Assembly: GCA_047609825.1 (NCBI GenBank)
Contig: JBLFXJ010000001.1
Coordinates: 29,137 to 93,136, forward strand
Length of the DNA: 64,000 nucleotides
Origin: GCA-2862545 sp047609825
GTDB taxonomy: Bacteria > Myxococcota_A > UBA796 > GCA-2862545
Direction: 5' to 3'
Both the position numbers and the translations under genes were made by a program. Below, one piece after another: positions 33,590 through 41,890 of the stretch. Below the pieces are notes generated by a model, which had not been told where the DNA came from, made no database searches, and saw nothing but the letters and a program-made list of their open reading frames with translations. Positions within the stretch are counted from its first letter, which is position 1; every line of letters starts with the position of its first letter.

Positions 33590-34398
33590 TTCAGCGCCGC
33601 GTTCAGCGAGCCCGAGGCGAACCCGGCGAGGTCGAGGGTGCCCCACAGGTAGCCGGCGTCGCGGCACGCCCGGAGCAGGCCCGCCCGCTGGGCGAAGGCG
33701 CGGTCCAGCTCGGCCTCGCACACCTCGATGCGGGCCACCTGGCCGTGATGGCGCACGCGGAACACCGTGAACCCCAGCGCGCGGATCCCTGCCTCTGCGG
33801 ACTCGATGCGTGCGAGCACCTCGGGCGTGACGCGGGTGCCATGGGGCACCCGGCTGGCGAGGCAGGGGCTGGCAGGCTTGGCGTGGTTCGGCAGCCCGAG
33901 GGCGTGCGCGATCTGCCGCACGTCGGCCTTGGTGAGGTCGGCCTCGATCAGCGGCTTGCGTACACCGCTCTCCTGGGCCGCCCGCATGCCTGGGCGGTGG
34001 GAGCCGGGGCGCACGTCGTCGAGGTTGTCGCCGGAGAACACGGCCGCCAACCCCTCGTCTCGCGCGAGCACCGACAGCCGGCCGAACAGCTCCGACTTGC
34101 AGAAGTAGCAGCGATTGCCGGCGTTGGCCCGGTATCCTTCCGATGCGATCTCGTGGGTCTCCACCAGGCGGTGCCGCAGGCCCAGGCCGGCCGCGACCTG
34201 GGCGGCGAGGTCGGCCTCGGCGCGGGCGAGGGACGGGCTCACGCCGGTGACCGCCAGCGCCAGCGGCCCGTGGACGCGGTGCGACACCGCCGCCACCAAG
34301 GTGGAGTCCACCCCGCCCGAGAACGCCGTCAGCGCGGGTCCCGCGTCGCGGATCACCGCCTCCAGCCTCTCCAGTCGTGGGTCCGGGCTCGCTTGCAC
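33586..34398 (-). CDS. larE: ATP-dependent sacrificial sulfur transferase LarE
   Basis: A 270-residue cytosolic enzyme. LarE adenylates the biscarboxylated nucleotide made by LarB and gives up a Cys sulfur to form the thiocarboxylic groups. The PP-loop SGGVDST is at residues 27-33. A CYFC pair is at 97-100 (GNRCYFCKSELF). The sacrificial Cys position is Cys179 in PASPCLASR, matching Cys176 of the Lactiplantibacillus enzyme. The GTG at 34398 is chosen because GGGAGGTGAT sits just upstream; the open frame to 34629 lacks coding character. Couples to larB by ATGA. larC is encoded 12 kb away (46124-47257). Confidence 0.93.
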   Translation of the reverse strand: MQASPDPRLERLEAVIRDAGPALTAFSGGVDSTLVAAVSHRVHGPLALAVTGVSPSLARAEADLAAQVAAGLGLRHRLVETHEIASEGYRANAGNRCYFCKSELFGRLSVLARDEGLAAVFSGDNLDDVRPGSHRPGMRAAQESGVRKPLIEADLTKADVRQIAHALGLPNHAKPASPCLASRVPHGTRVTPEVLARIESAEAGIRALGFTVFRVRHHGQVARIEVCEAELDRAFAQRAGLLRACRDAGYLWGTLDLAGFASGSLNAALK

Positions 34399-34487
34399 AT
34401 CACCTCCCGCTGCCTCCCCGTATCGCGACCCGGCGCGCGCCCACACCCGACCCGATACAGGGCGCGGACCTGCCGAGGAGCCTGCCG

Positions 34488-35534
34488 ATGCGCATCCTTC
34501 AAGGGAGGCCCGAACGGGCCGACCGGCAAGATGAAGAGGCGGGGCGCGGGAAACTCCGGTCCCGAAGGGACAGACCGGAGTTTCCCCGCGCCCTGCTGGC
34601 CGTGGCTCTCGCGTGCGTGCCCATCGCACCCGCCCTGGCCGACGACGTGCTGCACCCCACCATCGGCTGGCCCGTGGGTGCGGTGGCCGACATCCAGCTG
34701 GCGCGGGAGGTGGTTCGGGCGGCCGGTGACGACGACGCGCGCTGGGAGACCACCGAGTCGTGGTCGGTCGCGGTGCACGCTGATCCGGCCGGTGGAGTGC
34801 GAGTAGTGCCCGGGCCCCGAACCATCCTCACCGACACCTGGACCGGCACCGCGCCGCGCAGTCCCGGGATGATCCTGGTCCAGGTGCTGGCCGACGACAA
34901 CGGCACGTGGATCCTGTCCGAGGATGGCCGCCTGGTGGACGTGGTGCCGTTCGCCGCACAGCTCCGGCTCGGACCGCTGGCCCAGATTGCGTTGCGGGAC
35001 GAGCCCCAGGGAGCGCGAACGTGGCGCAGCGCGGGCAGCCACCCGAGCCTGCTCGGTGCTGCCAAGCAGCGGTGGGGGGCGCTCATCGAGCTGTGGCGCG
35101 ACGCGGACGGCTGGACGCTTGGCGAGGTGCGCCAGCACGACGTGCCCCAGCCCACGCCCGGGCTCACCGGCACCTACACGTCAACGGCGGAGCGCACCTT
35201 CGTGGCCCGCGTGCCCTGCCAGGAAGGAGGGCCGCCCCGGTGCGTCGAGATGGCGATGGAGAGCCGGTTCGACAAGAAGTCGGTCGAGGCGTACCACGAG
35301 CTGGTGAAGGGAGGCGAGGCGAAGGGACCGCTGGCGGTGAACGAGGAGATCGTGGCCGTGGTGGCCGATCCGGAGGGCATGCTCCCGTACCATGCCACCC
35401 TCCGTCGCCGCACCACCACGCTGTACCCCGAGCCGTCGGGCGCTGGGTTCAAGATCGCGCGGGCGAACCAGGAGCAGTCGCGGATCATGGTGTTCGACTG
35501 GACGCTGCCGGCGGGGCCTCAGCTGCCGGAGTGA
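34488..35534 (+). CDS. Secreted protein of unknown function with interrupted signal peptide region
   Basis: A 348-residue protein starting at the ATG at 34488 behind GAGGAG. The hydrophobic core of the signal (RALLAVALACVPIAPALADD) begins only near residue 36, so the n-region is abnormally long. The stretch between (about residues 7-35, RPERADRQDEEAGRGKLRSR and onward) is encoded by sequence containing two inverted repeats (34507-34520, 34541-34593) and is highly charged. The mature protein is beta-rich (SWSVAVHADPAGGVRVVPGP, ILVQVLADDNGTWILSEDGR) with two Cys residues in VPCQEGGPPRCVEM. No family recognised. Confidence 0.65.
   Translation: MRILQGRPERADRQDEEAGRGKLRSRRDRPEFPRALLAVALACVPIAPALADDVLHPTIGWPVGAVADIQLAREVVRAAGDDDARWETTESWSVAVHADPAGGVRVVPGPRTILTDTWTGTAPRSPGMILVQVLADDNGTWILSEDGRLVDVVPFAAQLRLGPLAQIALRDEPQGARTWRSAGSHPSLLGAAKQRWGALIELWRDADGWTLGEVRQHDVPQPTPGLTGTYTSTAERTFVARVPCQEGGPPRCVEMAMESRFDKKSVEAYHELVKGGEAKGPLAVNEEIVAVVADPEGMLPYHATLRRRTTTLYPEPSGAGFKIARANQEQSRIMVFDWTLPAGPQLPE
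34507..34520 (+). repeat. Short perfect hairpin ggcccg-aa-cgggcc
   Basis: A six-base-pair perfect inverted repeat with a two-base loop, inside the signal-peptide region of the secreted protein gene, 20 bases upstream of the longer inverted repeat. Together the two hairpins suggest one inserted palindromic element. Confidence 0.6.
34541..34593 (+). repeat. Long inverted repeat within a signal-peptide coding region
   Basis: The left arm (34541-34561) and right arm (34573-34593) share the core ggaaactccggtc / gaccggagtttcc and extend almost perfectly to 20-21 base pairs with one shifted base, around an 11-base loop. It lies in frame in the gene at 34488-35534, just before the hydrophobic core of the signal peptide. 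It could be a mobile palindromic element (REP-like or Rickettsia-palindromic-element-like). Confidence 0.8.
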
Positions 35535-35580
35535 GGCGCGGGCCGTCGGGTTCGTGGACCGCCTCGGTACCTGAGGACGA

Positions 35581-35609
35581 ACGCCCCCGCCCGATGTGGG
35601 CGGAGGCGT
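35581..35609. terminator. Hairpin between convergent genes
   Basis: The arms acgcccccgccc and gggcggaggcgt form 12 pairs with one C-A mismatch and a five-base loop (gatgt). It lies between the stop codons of the convergent genes at 34488-35534 and 35630-36649 and probably ends both transcripts. No T-tract is present. Confidence 0.55.
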
Positions 35610-35629
35610 AGAGCGTCATGCGACCCCGA

Positions 35630-36649
35630 TCACCGAACGGCGTAGATCACACCCTCGCCGTCGCCCGTGAGGTTGGCGCAGCGGCCGTCCCCGACGTTGC
35701 AGCCCAGGCTGCGGTTCATCCAGCAGATGTTGTTGCCGTCGCGGCAGCCGTAGTCACCGCCTTGGGTGCCGCTCCAGTCCACGCCACCACCGGTGTAGCT
35801 GAACATGCCGAATCCACGCCAGGTGGTGCAGCCGTGGCTGCAGACGTCGCCGGCGTCCGGCTCCGCGTAGCCGTAGCTGTCGTAGTAATCCCAGCCGAAG
35901 TTCGTATCGATGGTGTCGGAGAAGACCGCGTCTGGGCGCGACGTGACCATCCACTGCGTGCCGAGGTCCACGCCCAGCTCGATGATGCTCAGGTACATGA
36001 CCAGCCGGTCGGTCACTTCGAACCCGGCGCTGCTCAGCGTGGCGCCCTGGGCGAAGCCACCCGCGGTGTCGCCGACGATGCCCTGGTCGGTGTAGATCCC
36101 CCAGTCCCAGTGGGACGGGTCGCGGATGTATGAGAATACCGTCCAGCCACCGCCATCGATGGTCATCTCGCAGTAGGCCTCGAACGGAGCACCCGGGCCA
36201 TCGCCATCGGGGTCGATGGTGTACACGCCGCTCGGCGAGGACGGATCGTCGATGATGATGTCCTGGCATGTGTTGCCGGACCCGCCACCGCCGAACGAGA
36301 CGGCCGTGGAGACCGAGCAGTCGGACATGTCCATCGCCTGCATGTACCGACCACAGGCTCCGTCGGGCACAACCGGCGTGAAGCTGAACGCGCCATCCCC
36401 GTCGTCGTCGGCCGCTGCGAAGCCGAAGCGGATGCCGGAGAGTCCGCTGGCCGTGCCGGTGCAGGCGCCGCGCGCGATCGTGTCGCTGCCGGCGCCGAGA
36501 CCGTACAGGAACGCCATGCTCTGGTACGGTGCCACACCGGTGACATCGATGGTGATCGGGCCTGGACAGGAGCCGGATGTGGTGATCGTCGGGGCCGCGT
36601 AGGCAGCGCCGGCGAACATGAGGGACGTGAGAAGAATGGGGGTGCGCAT
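35630..36649 (-). CDS. Secreted protein: four-Cys N-domain plus fibrinogen-like domain
   Basis: A 339-residue exported protein with signal MRTPILLTSLMFAGAAYAAP. Residues about 20-120 repeat the domain seen at 2555-3445 and 40961-41725: SGSCPGPITIDVTG, IARGACTGTASGLSG, PDGACGRYMQAMDMSDC. After a Gly-rich linker a fibrinogen-like domain follows (about 125-339), with CQDIIIDDPSSPSGVYTIDP, CEMTIDGGGWTVFSYIRD and, near the end, GCRDGNNICWMNRSLGCNVG. Secreted fibrinogen-like domains bind carbohydrates or proteins. It differs from the homologue at 24570-27047 in having no lipobox. Confidence 0.85.
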   Translation of the reverse strand: MRTPILLTSLMFAGAAYAAPTITTSGSCPGPITIDVTGVAPYQSMAFLYGLGAGSDTIARGACTGTASGLSGIRFGFAAADDDGDGAFSFTPVVPDGACGRYMQAMDMSDCSVSTAVSFGGGGSGNTCQDIIIDDPSSPSGVYTIDPDGDGPGAPFEAYCEMTIDGGGWTVFSYIRDPSHWDWGIYTDQGIVGDTAGGFAQGATLSSAGFEVTDRLVMYLSIIELGVDLGTQWMVTSRPDAVFSDTIDTNFGWDYYDSYGYAEPDAGDVCSHGCTTWRGFGMFSYTGGGVDWSGTQGGDYGCRDGNNICWMNRSLGCNVGDGRCANLTGDGEGVIYAVR

Positions 36650-37026
36650 GGCGTGTGCTCCGGGGTGAGCCGGGACGCTAGCACTCAGTCATGTCGAAAC
36701 GCGAGATGGGCTCCCGCGCCATCGTCCGATGCGTCTGGCCGAACGACCGAGTAGCGCTGGTCATTCATGAATGCGCCTTGTCGATTTCTGGGCGGTCTTG
36801 TCGACGCAGAGGGGAGGTCGCGGTCGGGGCCATGGCGCGAGGTGCGTCACGCGGTCAGGCGGCATTGTCGCGCCACTGCAGCCACGCCGAAGGTGGCGCC
36901 CCATGTCGCCACGTCCGTCAGCTACGGCGAGTCCCGCGCGGCCACACAGGTCTGGGACTCGAGGGTCGTGACCAACGCGCCCTCCAAGAGGATGAGCCCT
37001 GACGCGTACGCCTGGTCACCGTTCGG
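36650..37026. other. Intergenic region, 377 bases, no supported gene
   Basis: This lies upstream of the fibrinogen-like gene. It looks less GC-biased than the flanks (for example ggtcattcatgaatgcgccttgtcgatttctggg) and its open frames lack domain features or ribosome-binding sites. It could hold the promoter of the minus-strand gene at 35630-36649 and remnants of a decayed gene. Confidence 0.5.
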
Positions 37027-37251
37027 TCAGTGTGGTGGACCCTGGCCGTCCTCGAGCTCCGCCCACCGGTGCATCACCAGCACGACCCACCCGTCCGCGC
37101 TCGGCAGGACGTGCACCGGGTAGGCGCCGACGGCAGTGAGCAGCTCGCGGGCGGTGTGCACGTCCTGCGGAACCACCGGGCCGGGTGCCCACAGCGTCAG
37201 GCCGTGCTCGCTGAGGACTACTGGGGCCTGGGCCGCCTCTCCGGTAGGCAT
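37027..37251 (-). CDS. Small hypothetical protein, 74 residues
   Basis: An ORF starting at the ATG at 37251, preceded by AGGTAAGA. The sequence HTARELLTAVGAYPVHVLP and DGWVVLVMHRWAELEDGQG looks like a short alpha/beta fold with a hydrophobic strand (WVVLVMHRW). Codon bias favours this frame. No family recognised. The gene lies upstream of and apart from the fibrinogen-like gene and downstream of the lectin-peptidase gene on the same strand. Confidence 0.5.
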   Translation of the reverse strand: MPTGEAAQAPVVLSEHGLTLWAPGPVVPQDVHTARELLTAVGAYPVHVLPSADGWVVLVMHRWAELEDGQGPPH

Positions 37252-37314
37252 TCTTACCTGGCAGTAAGGCTACCTCTCCGGGTTGGCCACCTCGAGCAGC
37301 GACCTGGACGGTGC

Positions 37315-38424
37315 TCAGTGGCAGCAGGTGTGGCTGTCCCAGATCGGGCGATCTGCGTCGGTGATCACGAGGTTGCCGTCATCCTGCACAGCGAGCACCG
37401 CGCCGGGATGGCCGCCGGTCTCGGTGGACCACAGCGGCCAGCCCGATGCGGCGTAGACCACGAGGTTGCCGTCGTCCTGCATCGCAGCCCATGCGTCGGG
37501 GTTGCCGTGGGTCATCGTGCTCCACAGGGCCAGAGCACCTTGGTACAGCACGAGGTTGCCGTCGCCCTGCATCACGAGCACGAACCGGGCATCGCAGGAC
37601 CACAATACGGTGTCTGCCCAGAAGTAGGTGGTGCCGGTGACGCGCCCGCAGCCGAGGTCACCGGGCCCTTCGGGGTCGTCCGCCGGGTCATCGGCTGGCG
37701 CTTCCGGTTCGTCCGCTGGGTCGTCCGCGGGGTCATCGGCTGGCTCTGCCGGGTCGTCGGCTGGCGCGTCGAGCTCGTCGGCTGGCTCGTCGGGCTCGTC
37801 GGGCTCGTCGCGGTCGGCAGGGTCCACATGCTCGTCGCCCCGCACTGGAGGCGCGCCACAGGCCGTGCCACTCGTCTCCACGAGCAGATCGATGGGGTCG
37901 ATGTCGGAGGTGTAGTCACCCCAGGGCGACACGTTGAAGTGCAGGTGGGTGGACCCGGTGCCGGTCGCGCCCATGGTGCCGAGCAGGTCACCGGCGCGCA
38001 CCACGTCCCCGACCGACACCACCATTGTGTCCATGTGGCCGTAGTAGTATTCCCAGCCACAGTCGTCTTGCACCCGCACCCGGTTGCCCGATGTCGCGGA
38101 CGGCCAGCTCGCCGCGACCACCACGCCGTCTGCGACCGCGACCAGCGGCGCGGCATGGAACGCGAACACGTCGATGCCGTGGTGGTCGCCGCCATGGTCG
38201 GAGTTGGCGTGCAGGTCGGGGCAGCTGATCGCGCACGTGCCCGAGTCGCAGCTCGCGTGGTCGTACCCGATGTTGTGTGCGGCCGCGACGGGGAACACCC
38301 CCATCTGCGGCTCGCACAGAGCCATGTCCTCGATCGCGTGGAGCACCTCGCCCCCGGGGCCCCATCCAGGGGGTGCAGCAGAGTCGCAGGCGGCGAGGAG
38401 GAGGAGGGCGGACAGTGGGCGCAT
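37315..38424 (-). CDS. M23 metallopeptidase lipoprotein with B-lectin domain
   Basis: A 369-residue lipoprotein, signal MRPLSALLLLAAC (lipobox LAAC, Cys13). The M23/LytM domain (about 45-190) contains the zinc-site motifs HHGIDVFAFHAA (Hx3D) and THLHFNVSPWGD (HxH), with VGDVVRAGDLLGTMGATGTG between. A strongly acidic linker of DEP, DDPAD and EPAD repeats covers about 195-265. Residues about 275-369 form a bulb-type mannose-binding (B-lectin) domain with three copies of the QxDGNLVxY motif: MQGDGNLVLYQ, MQDDGNLVVYA, VQDDGNLVITD. This combination suggests a peptidoglycan hydrolase held on, or aimed at, mannose-bearing surfaces. It is divergent from the STAND ATPase gene. Confidence 0.88.
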   Translation of the reverse strand: MRPLSALLLLAACDSAAPPGWGPGGEVLHAIEDMALCEPQMGVFPVAAAHNIGYDHASCDSGTCAISCPDLHANSDHGGDHHGIDVFAFHAAPLVAVADGVVVAASWPSATSGNRVRVQDDCGWEYYYGHMDTMVVSVGDVVRAGDLLGTMGATGTGSTHLHFNVSPWGDYTSDIDPIDLLVETSGTACGAPPVRGDEHVDPADRDEPDEPDEPADELDAPADDPAEPADDPADDPADEPEAPADDPADDPEGPGDLGCGRVTGTTYFWADTVLWSCDARFVLVMQGDGNLVLYQGALALWSTMTHGNPDAWAAMQDDGNLVVYAASGWPLWSTETGGHPGAVLAVQDDGNLVITDADRPIWDSHTCCH

Positions 38425-38551
38425 GCGGTCTCCCGGGGTCGGTGTGGGCAGAGCGTGCCGGACGGCGGGCGCGCGTCGGGCTCACAGCGCGCTCAAACCG
38501 ACCGGGTTGCCGTGGTCGCGCGGCCCCGGTACCGTCGGGACGGAGGGCGCA

Positions 38552-40921
38552 GTGCAGCTCGTCGGGCGTGGGGCAGACGTGGAGCGGGTGGAGGCGTTGC
38601 TCGCACGTGGCCGCCCGGTCGTGGTCCAGGGCGTGGCCGGGGTGGGCAAGAGCGCCCTGGCCAGCGCGATCGGCGCCCAACACGCGGCCGCGTGGCTCGA
38701 TCTGGTGGGCGTGGTCGACCCGGACGAGGTGGCGCGGCGCGGGGCACGGATGCGCGGCGGCCTGTTGGTGGTGGACGGCGCGGACCTCCTGCTCGCCGAC
38801 GGCTGGCGCGCCCTCGAGCGTGTGCTCGCACGCTGGGCTGGTCCTGCGCTGATCACGGTTCGCCGGGCAGACGCCGGGCCGGATCGGAGCCATCGCCTGG
38901 ACCCGCTGGCCGATGCCGATGGCGTGAAGGTGCTCCGCGGCGGAATCGGCGACCATGCGCGGGCCGCGACGCTGCCCGAGGCGCCTCTCCGGGCGCTGTC
39001 TGCCGCGGTCGGTGGGCTCCCGGGACGTTTGGTGCTCACCGCGCCGCTCCTGCGCCTCGAGCCGCCCGAGGTGCTGCTCGCCCGGCTGGAGGACCTTGAT
39101 GCCACGGTGCGTCCACCGGCCCCGCCGCTCACCGCGGAGGCCGAGGCGGTGTGGGTCGCGGCGGCGGTGGTGGACGGTCCGGTGGACGCCGACACCCTCG
39201 GGGCCCTGTGCGGCCGCCCGGTGGAGGCCGAGGTGCTGGCGCTGCTCGACGCGGGGCGCCTGGTGGCCGAGCCCGTGCCGGATGCCTCGGTGCGGGTGGT
39301 GCCCGACCCCACGCGGCCCGCGCCCCACATCTCCCCCCTCGCGCGGGTGGCGGCGCTGGACCGGCTGGCCGCGGCGAGGCTGCCGCGGTGGGAGACCGAC
39401 GCGGTGGCGCTCGACGGGCCCGCCTCCGTCGCCGCGTTCGCCCGACTCACGGCCGCGACGCCGGCGCTGGAGGCCCTCGCGCGCGCTCCGGACCCCGACA
39501 CCGCACTCCGTGCCGCCCTGGCTCTCGCCGCCCTCGAGTGCCGCGCCGGCCCGGTGCAGCGCACCCTCGATCGCGACAGCGCCCTCACCGGCGGCGGAGG
39601 GTCGCCAGCGCTGCGGGCGGCATGGGCCGCCGCCGTGGGTCGGGCCGCGGAGCGCTTGGGGCGGTTCCGGTGGGGCCTGGAGCGCCTTGCGCAGGATCCC
39701 GCCCCTGACGGTTCACCGCAGGCTGCCGACCACGCCTCGGTGACCGCGCTGCTCCTCGACAATCTGGGCGAGCGGGCCCAGGCCATCGCGCTGCACGACC
39801 GCGCCGAGGCGCTCGCCGGGGACGGTCCTCTGCGCGATCGCCTGGCCTTCCGGGCGGCGGTGGGTGCGTTCCGGGCGGGCGACCTGGAGGGCGCGCGCGC
39901 GGCCCTCGCCCGCACTGGCAACCCTCCCGCCGACACGCTGGTACACCTGCAGTGCCGGAACTTCGCCGGCATCGTGCGCCGGGAGCTGGGCGAGCCCTCC
40001 GACGTGCTCCTCGCGGCATGTGTGCCGGCCGACGCCGAGTGGCGCGACACCGGGCACCTGGAGCAGGGTCCGCTGGCGTTGGTGCTCCGGGGCGTGCTGC
40101 TCGCCGACCTCGAGCGCTGGGATGCGGCGTCGGAGGCCCTCGGTCAGGCAGCGGATGCTCTCGACCAGCTCGGACGGCCCGCCGAGGCCGCGGTCCAGCG
40201 CTGTCAACGGGCGAGCCTGGCGTTGCACCGCGGTGCGGCACCGGCCGCCCTCGACGCCCTCGGGTCCTACGCCGCCGCGTTCGCGCCGGCGGTCCGCTCC
40301 GAGCTCACGGGGTGGCGGGCTGTGCTGCGCGCCGTCCAGGGGGCCGCGGCGGAGGCGGCCGACGACGGCGCCGCTGCGCTCGCTGGGCTCGACCAGGCCC
40401 GCCGCGGAGCCCGCGGTGTGGAGCTGGCCGCGTGCGTGCTCGCCGCCCTCCGCGGTGCCGGCGCTCCCCCCTCCGCGACCGAGCGACTGGAGGCACTTGT
40501 CGGCCCGCGACTACCGCCTGGGCTGCGCGCCGCCCTCGACGGGCTCCGGCCCCGGGGGTCTGCGCGTTGGGAGCATCACCTGATCCGCGACCTGCTCGTG
40601 CCACCACGTCGGTGCCGCGTCGCCGCCGACGGCGCTGGCTTCGTGCTGCCGGACGGCACCCGGGTGGACCTGTCGCGCCGGCGCGCGCTCCAACGGGTGC
40701 TCGCGGCTCTGGCGACCGCGAACGGTCCCCTCGACCTGCCCGCATTGGTCGAGGCCGGTTGGCCCGGGGAGGCGTTGGTGCCGCGCAGCGGTCGCCGCCG
40801 GCTCGAGGTGGCCCTGTCGACCCTGCGTGCGCTCGGGCTCCGCCCCTGGCTGCACACCCGGCACGGCGCCGACGGTGCGGCGTGGCAGCTCGACGCCGTT
40901 GTGGCGGAATCGGTTGGTTGA
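38552..40921 (+). CDS. STAND-type ATPase regulator with TPRs and winged-helix C-terminus
   Basis: A 789-residue cytosolic protein; the GTG at 38552 follows GGAGG. The P-loop GVAGVGKSALA is at about residues 27-37, with a Walker B-like LLVVDGADLLL. The middle region (about 300-680) is Ala/Leu-rich and probably TPR-like. The last 100 residues (from CRVAADGAGFVLPDG, RRALQRVLAALATANG, LVEAGWPGEALVPRSGRRRL, VALSTLRALGLRPWLHTR) match a winged-helix, response-regulator/SARP-like DNA-binding or oligomerising domain found at the end of many Myxococcota regulators. A ligand-triggered transcription regulator of the MalT/AfsR type is likely; its targets may include the divergent M23-lectin gene. Confidence 0.75.
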   Translation: MQLVGRGADVERVEALLARGRPVVVQGVAGVGKSALASAIGAQHAAAWLDLVGVVDPDEVARRGARMRGGLLVVDGADLLLADGWRALERVLARWAGPALITVRRADAGPDRSHRLDPLADADGVKVLRGGIGDHARAATLPEAPLRALSAAVGGLPGRLVLTAPLLRLEPPEVLLARLEDLDATVRPPAPPLTAEAEAVWVAAAVVDGPVDADTLGALCGRPVEAEVLALLDAGRLVAEPVPDASVRVVPDPTRPAPHISPLARVAALDRLAAARLPRWETDAVALDGPASVAAFARLTAATPALEALARAPDPDTALRAALALAALECRAGPVQRTLDRDSALTGGGGSPALRAAWAAAVGRAAERLGRFRWGLERLAQDPAPDGSPQAADHASVTALLLDNLGERAQAIALHDRAEALAGDGPLRDRLAFRAAVGAFRAGDLEGARAALARTGNPPADTLVHLQCRNFAGIVRRELGEPSDVLLAACVPADAEWRDTGHLEQGPLALVLRGVLLADLERWDAASEALGQAADALDQLGRPAEAAVQRCQRASLALHRGAAPAALDALGSYAAAFAPAVRSELTGWRAVLRAVQGAAAEAADDGAAALAGLDQARRGARGVELAACVLAALRGAGAPPSATERLEALVGPRLPPGLRAALDGLRPRGSARWEHHLIRDLLVPPRRCRVAADGAGFVLPDGTRVDLSRRRALQRVLAALATANGPLDLPALVEAGWPGEALVPRSGRRRLEVALSTLRALGLRPWLHTRHGADGAAWQLDAVVAESVG

Positions 40922-40960
40922 TCCCGAGTCATCCGCGGGTGCTGCACGGCTCCTGCACCG

Positions 40961-41725
40961 TCACTCCTGGCAGACGAGCCAGTCGTAGATGTGCGAGTCG
41001 TCCCAGCACTTGGTCACGCCGTAGTCGTCGGGGTCGCAGAACGAGGTGCTCCACTTCCGGATCGCCGTGTGGCCCACGTCATCCGATTCGCCGCCAGCGC
41101 CGTCCACCACCACCGGGTAGCCGCCGAACTCACTCGCCCCGGCGTTCGTCTCCGTCTTCGTGATGATCCAGGTGTGGTACTCGTCCAGCGCGTACGCCTC
41201 GTCGATGATCTGCTGCGCGTCGGGCGCCGACCGGGGCTCGAACCACGTGAGCCCACGGTCCTCGCAGAAGGTGTCGTAGTCGGCCAGGGGTGCGGCGCTG
41301 TCCGACTTGAACAGATGCACCATCCGGCTCTCGGACTCATAGCTGTGGAACACCCCGCCCAGATCGAACGGCGGGTCCACGAAGCTGCGGGCGCGCGTGA
41401 CCGTGCAGGTGGCCAGGTCCAGCACCTGGATGCGCGCCTCACACCGCGGGCCTCCGAGGCTGAGCCGCAGCGCGTGGGCGCCGTCGAGGTCCCAGTCCAC
41501 CCGAAGGCCGCCCACCAGGGTCAGACCCGCCAGCCCGGTCTCCAGACCTGCGCAGGGACCGGCAGGGATGGGCTCCGAGCCGGCGCCCTCGGTGCCCACG
41601 AGCACCGCGACCATGCCGCTGACGCTCGCGTCGGTCACGTCCACCCGGATCTCACCCGGGCAGTCGCCCGTGAGGTCCAGGTCGATGGCCTGAGCCGAGG
41701 TGATCAGGGCGAGGAGCAGGAACAT
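40961..41725 (-). CDS. Secreted protein: four-Cys N-domain plus lectin-like tail
   Basis: A 254-residue exported protein with signal MFLLLALITSAQAIDL. The N-terminal domain (about 15-115) is homologous to those at 2555 and 35630: GDCPGEIRVDVTDASVSG, IPAGPCAGLETGLAGL, GPRCEARIQVLDLATC. The C-terminal part (about 125-254; FCEDRGLTWFEPRSAPDAQQ, HTWIITKTETNAGASEFGGY, YDWLVCQE) has the Cys and Trp spacing of a C-type-lectin-like fold. No stop-codon read-through or frame disruption is seen. It converges with the STAND ATPase gene. Confidence 0.8.
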   Translation of the reverse strand: MFLLLALITSAQAIDLDLTGDCPGEIRVDVTDASVSGMVAVLVGTEGAGSEPIPAGPCAGLETGLAGLTLVGGLRVDWDLDGAHALRLSLGGPRCEARIQVLDLATCTVTRARSFVDPPFDLGGVFHSYESESRMVHLFKSDSAAPLADYDTFCEDRGLTWFEPRSAPDAQQIIDEAYALDEYHTWIITKTETNAGASEFGGYPVVVDGAGGESDDVGHTAIRKWSTSFCDPDDYGVTKCWDDSHIYDWLVCQE

Positions 41726-41890
41726 GAGGCCTCCGGACGGTGCGTGACACTACCATCCGGCACGGCGAACCCAGGACGGACCGGGCGACCCGGCGCGCTC
41801 GGGAAACCGCTCGAAGCTGAGCTGAGCCTCACCCAGCACCCACGCTGCTCCGAATGAGCGGGTGACGCCGCCGTCACCCGCCCCGGCTGG

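Noticed and set aside
36691..37123. Two plus-strand open frames in the gene-poor region upstream of the fibrinogen-like gene
   Set aside because: Neither has a ribosome-binding site or recognisable fold, and one overlaps the better-supported minus-strand small gene.
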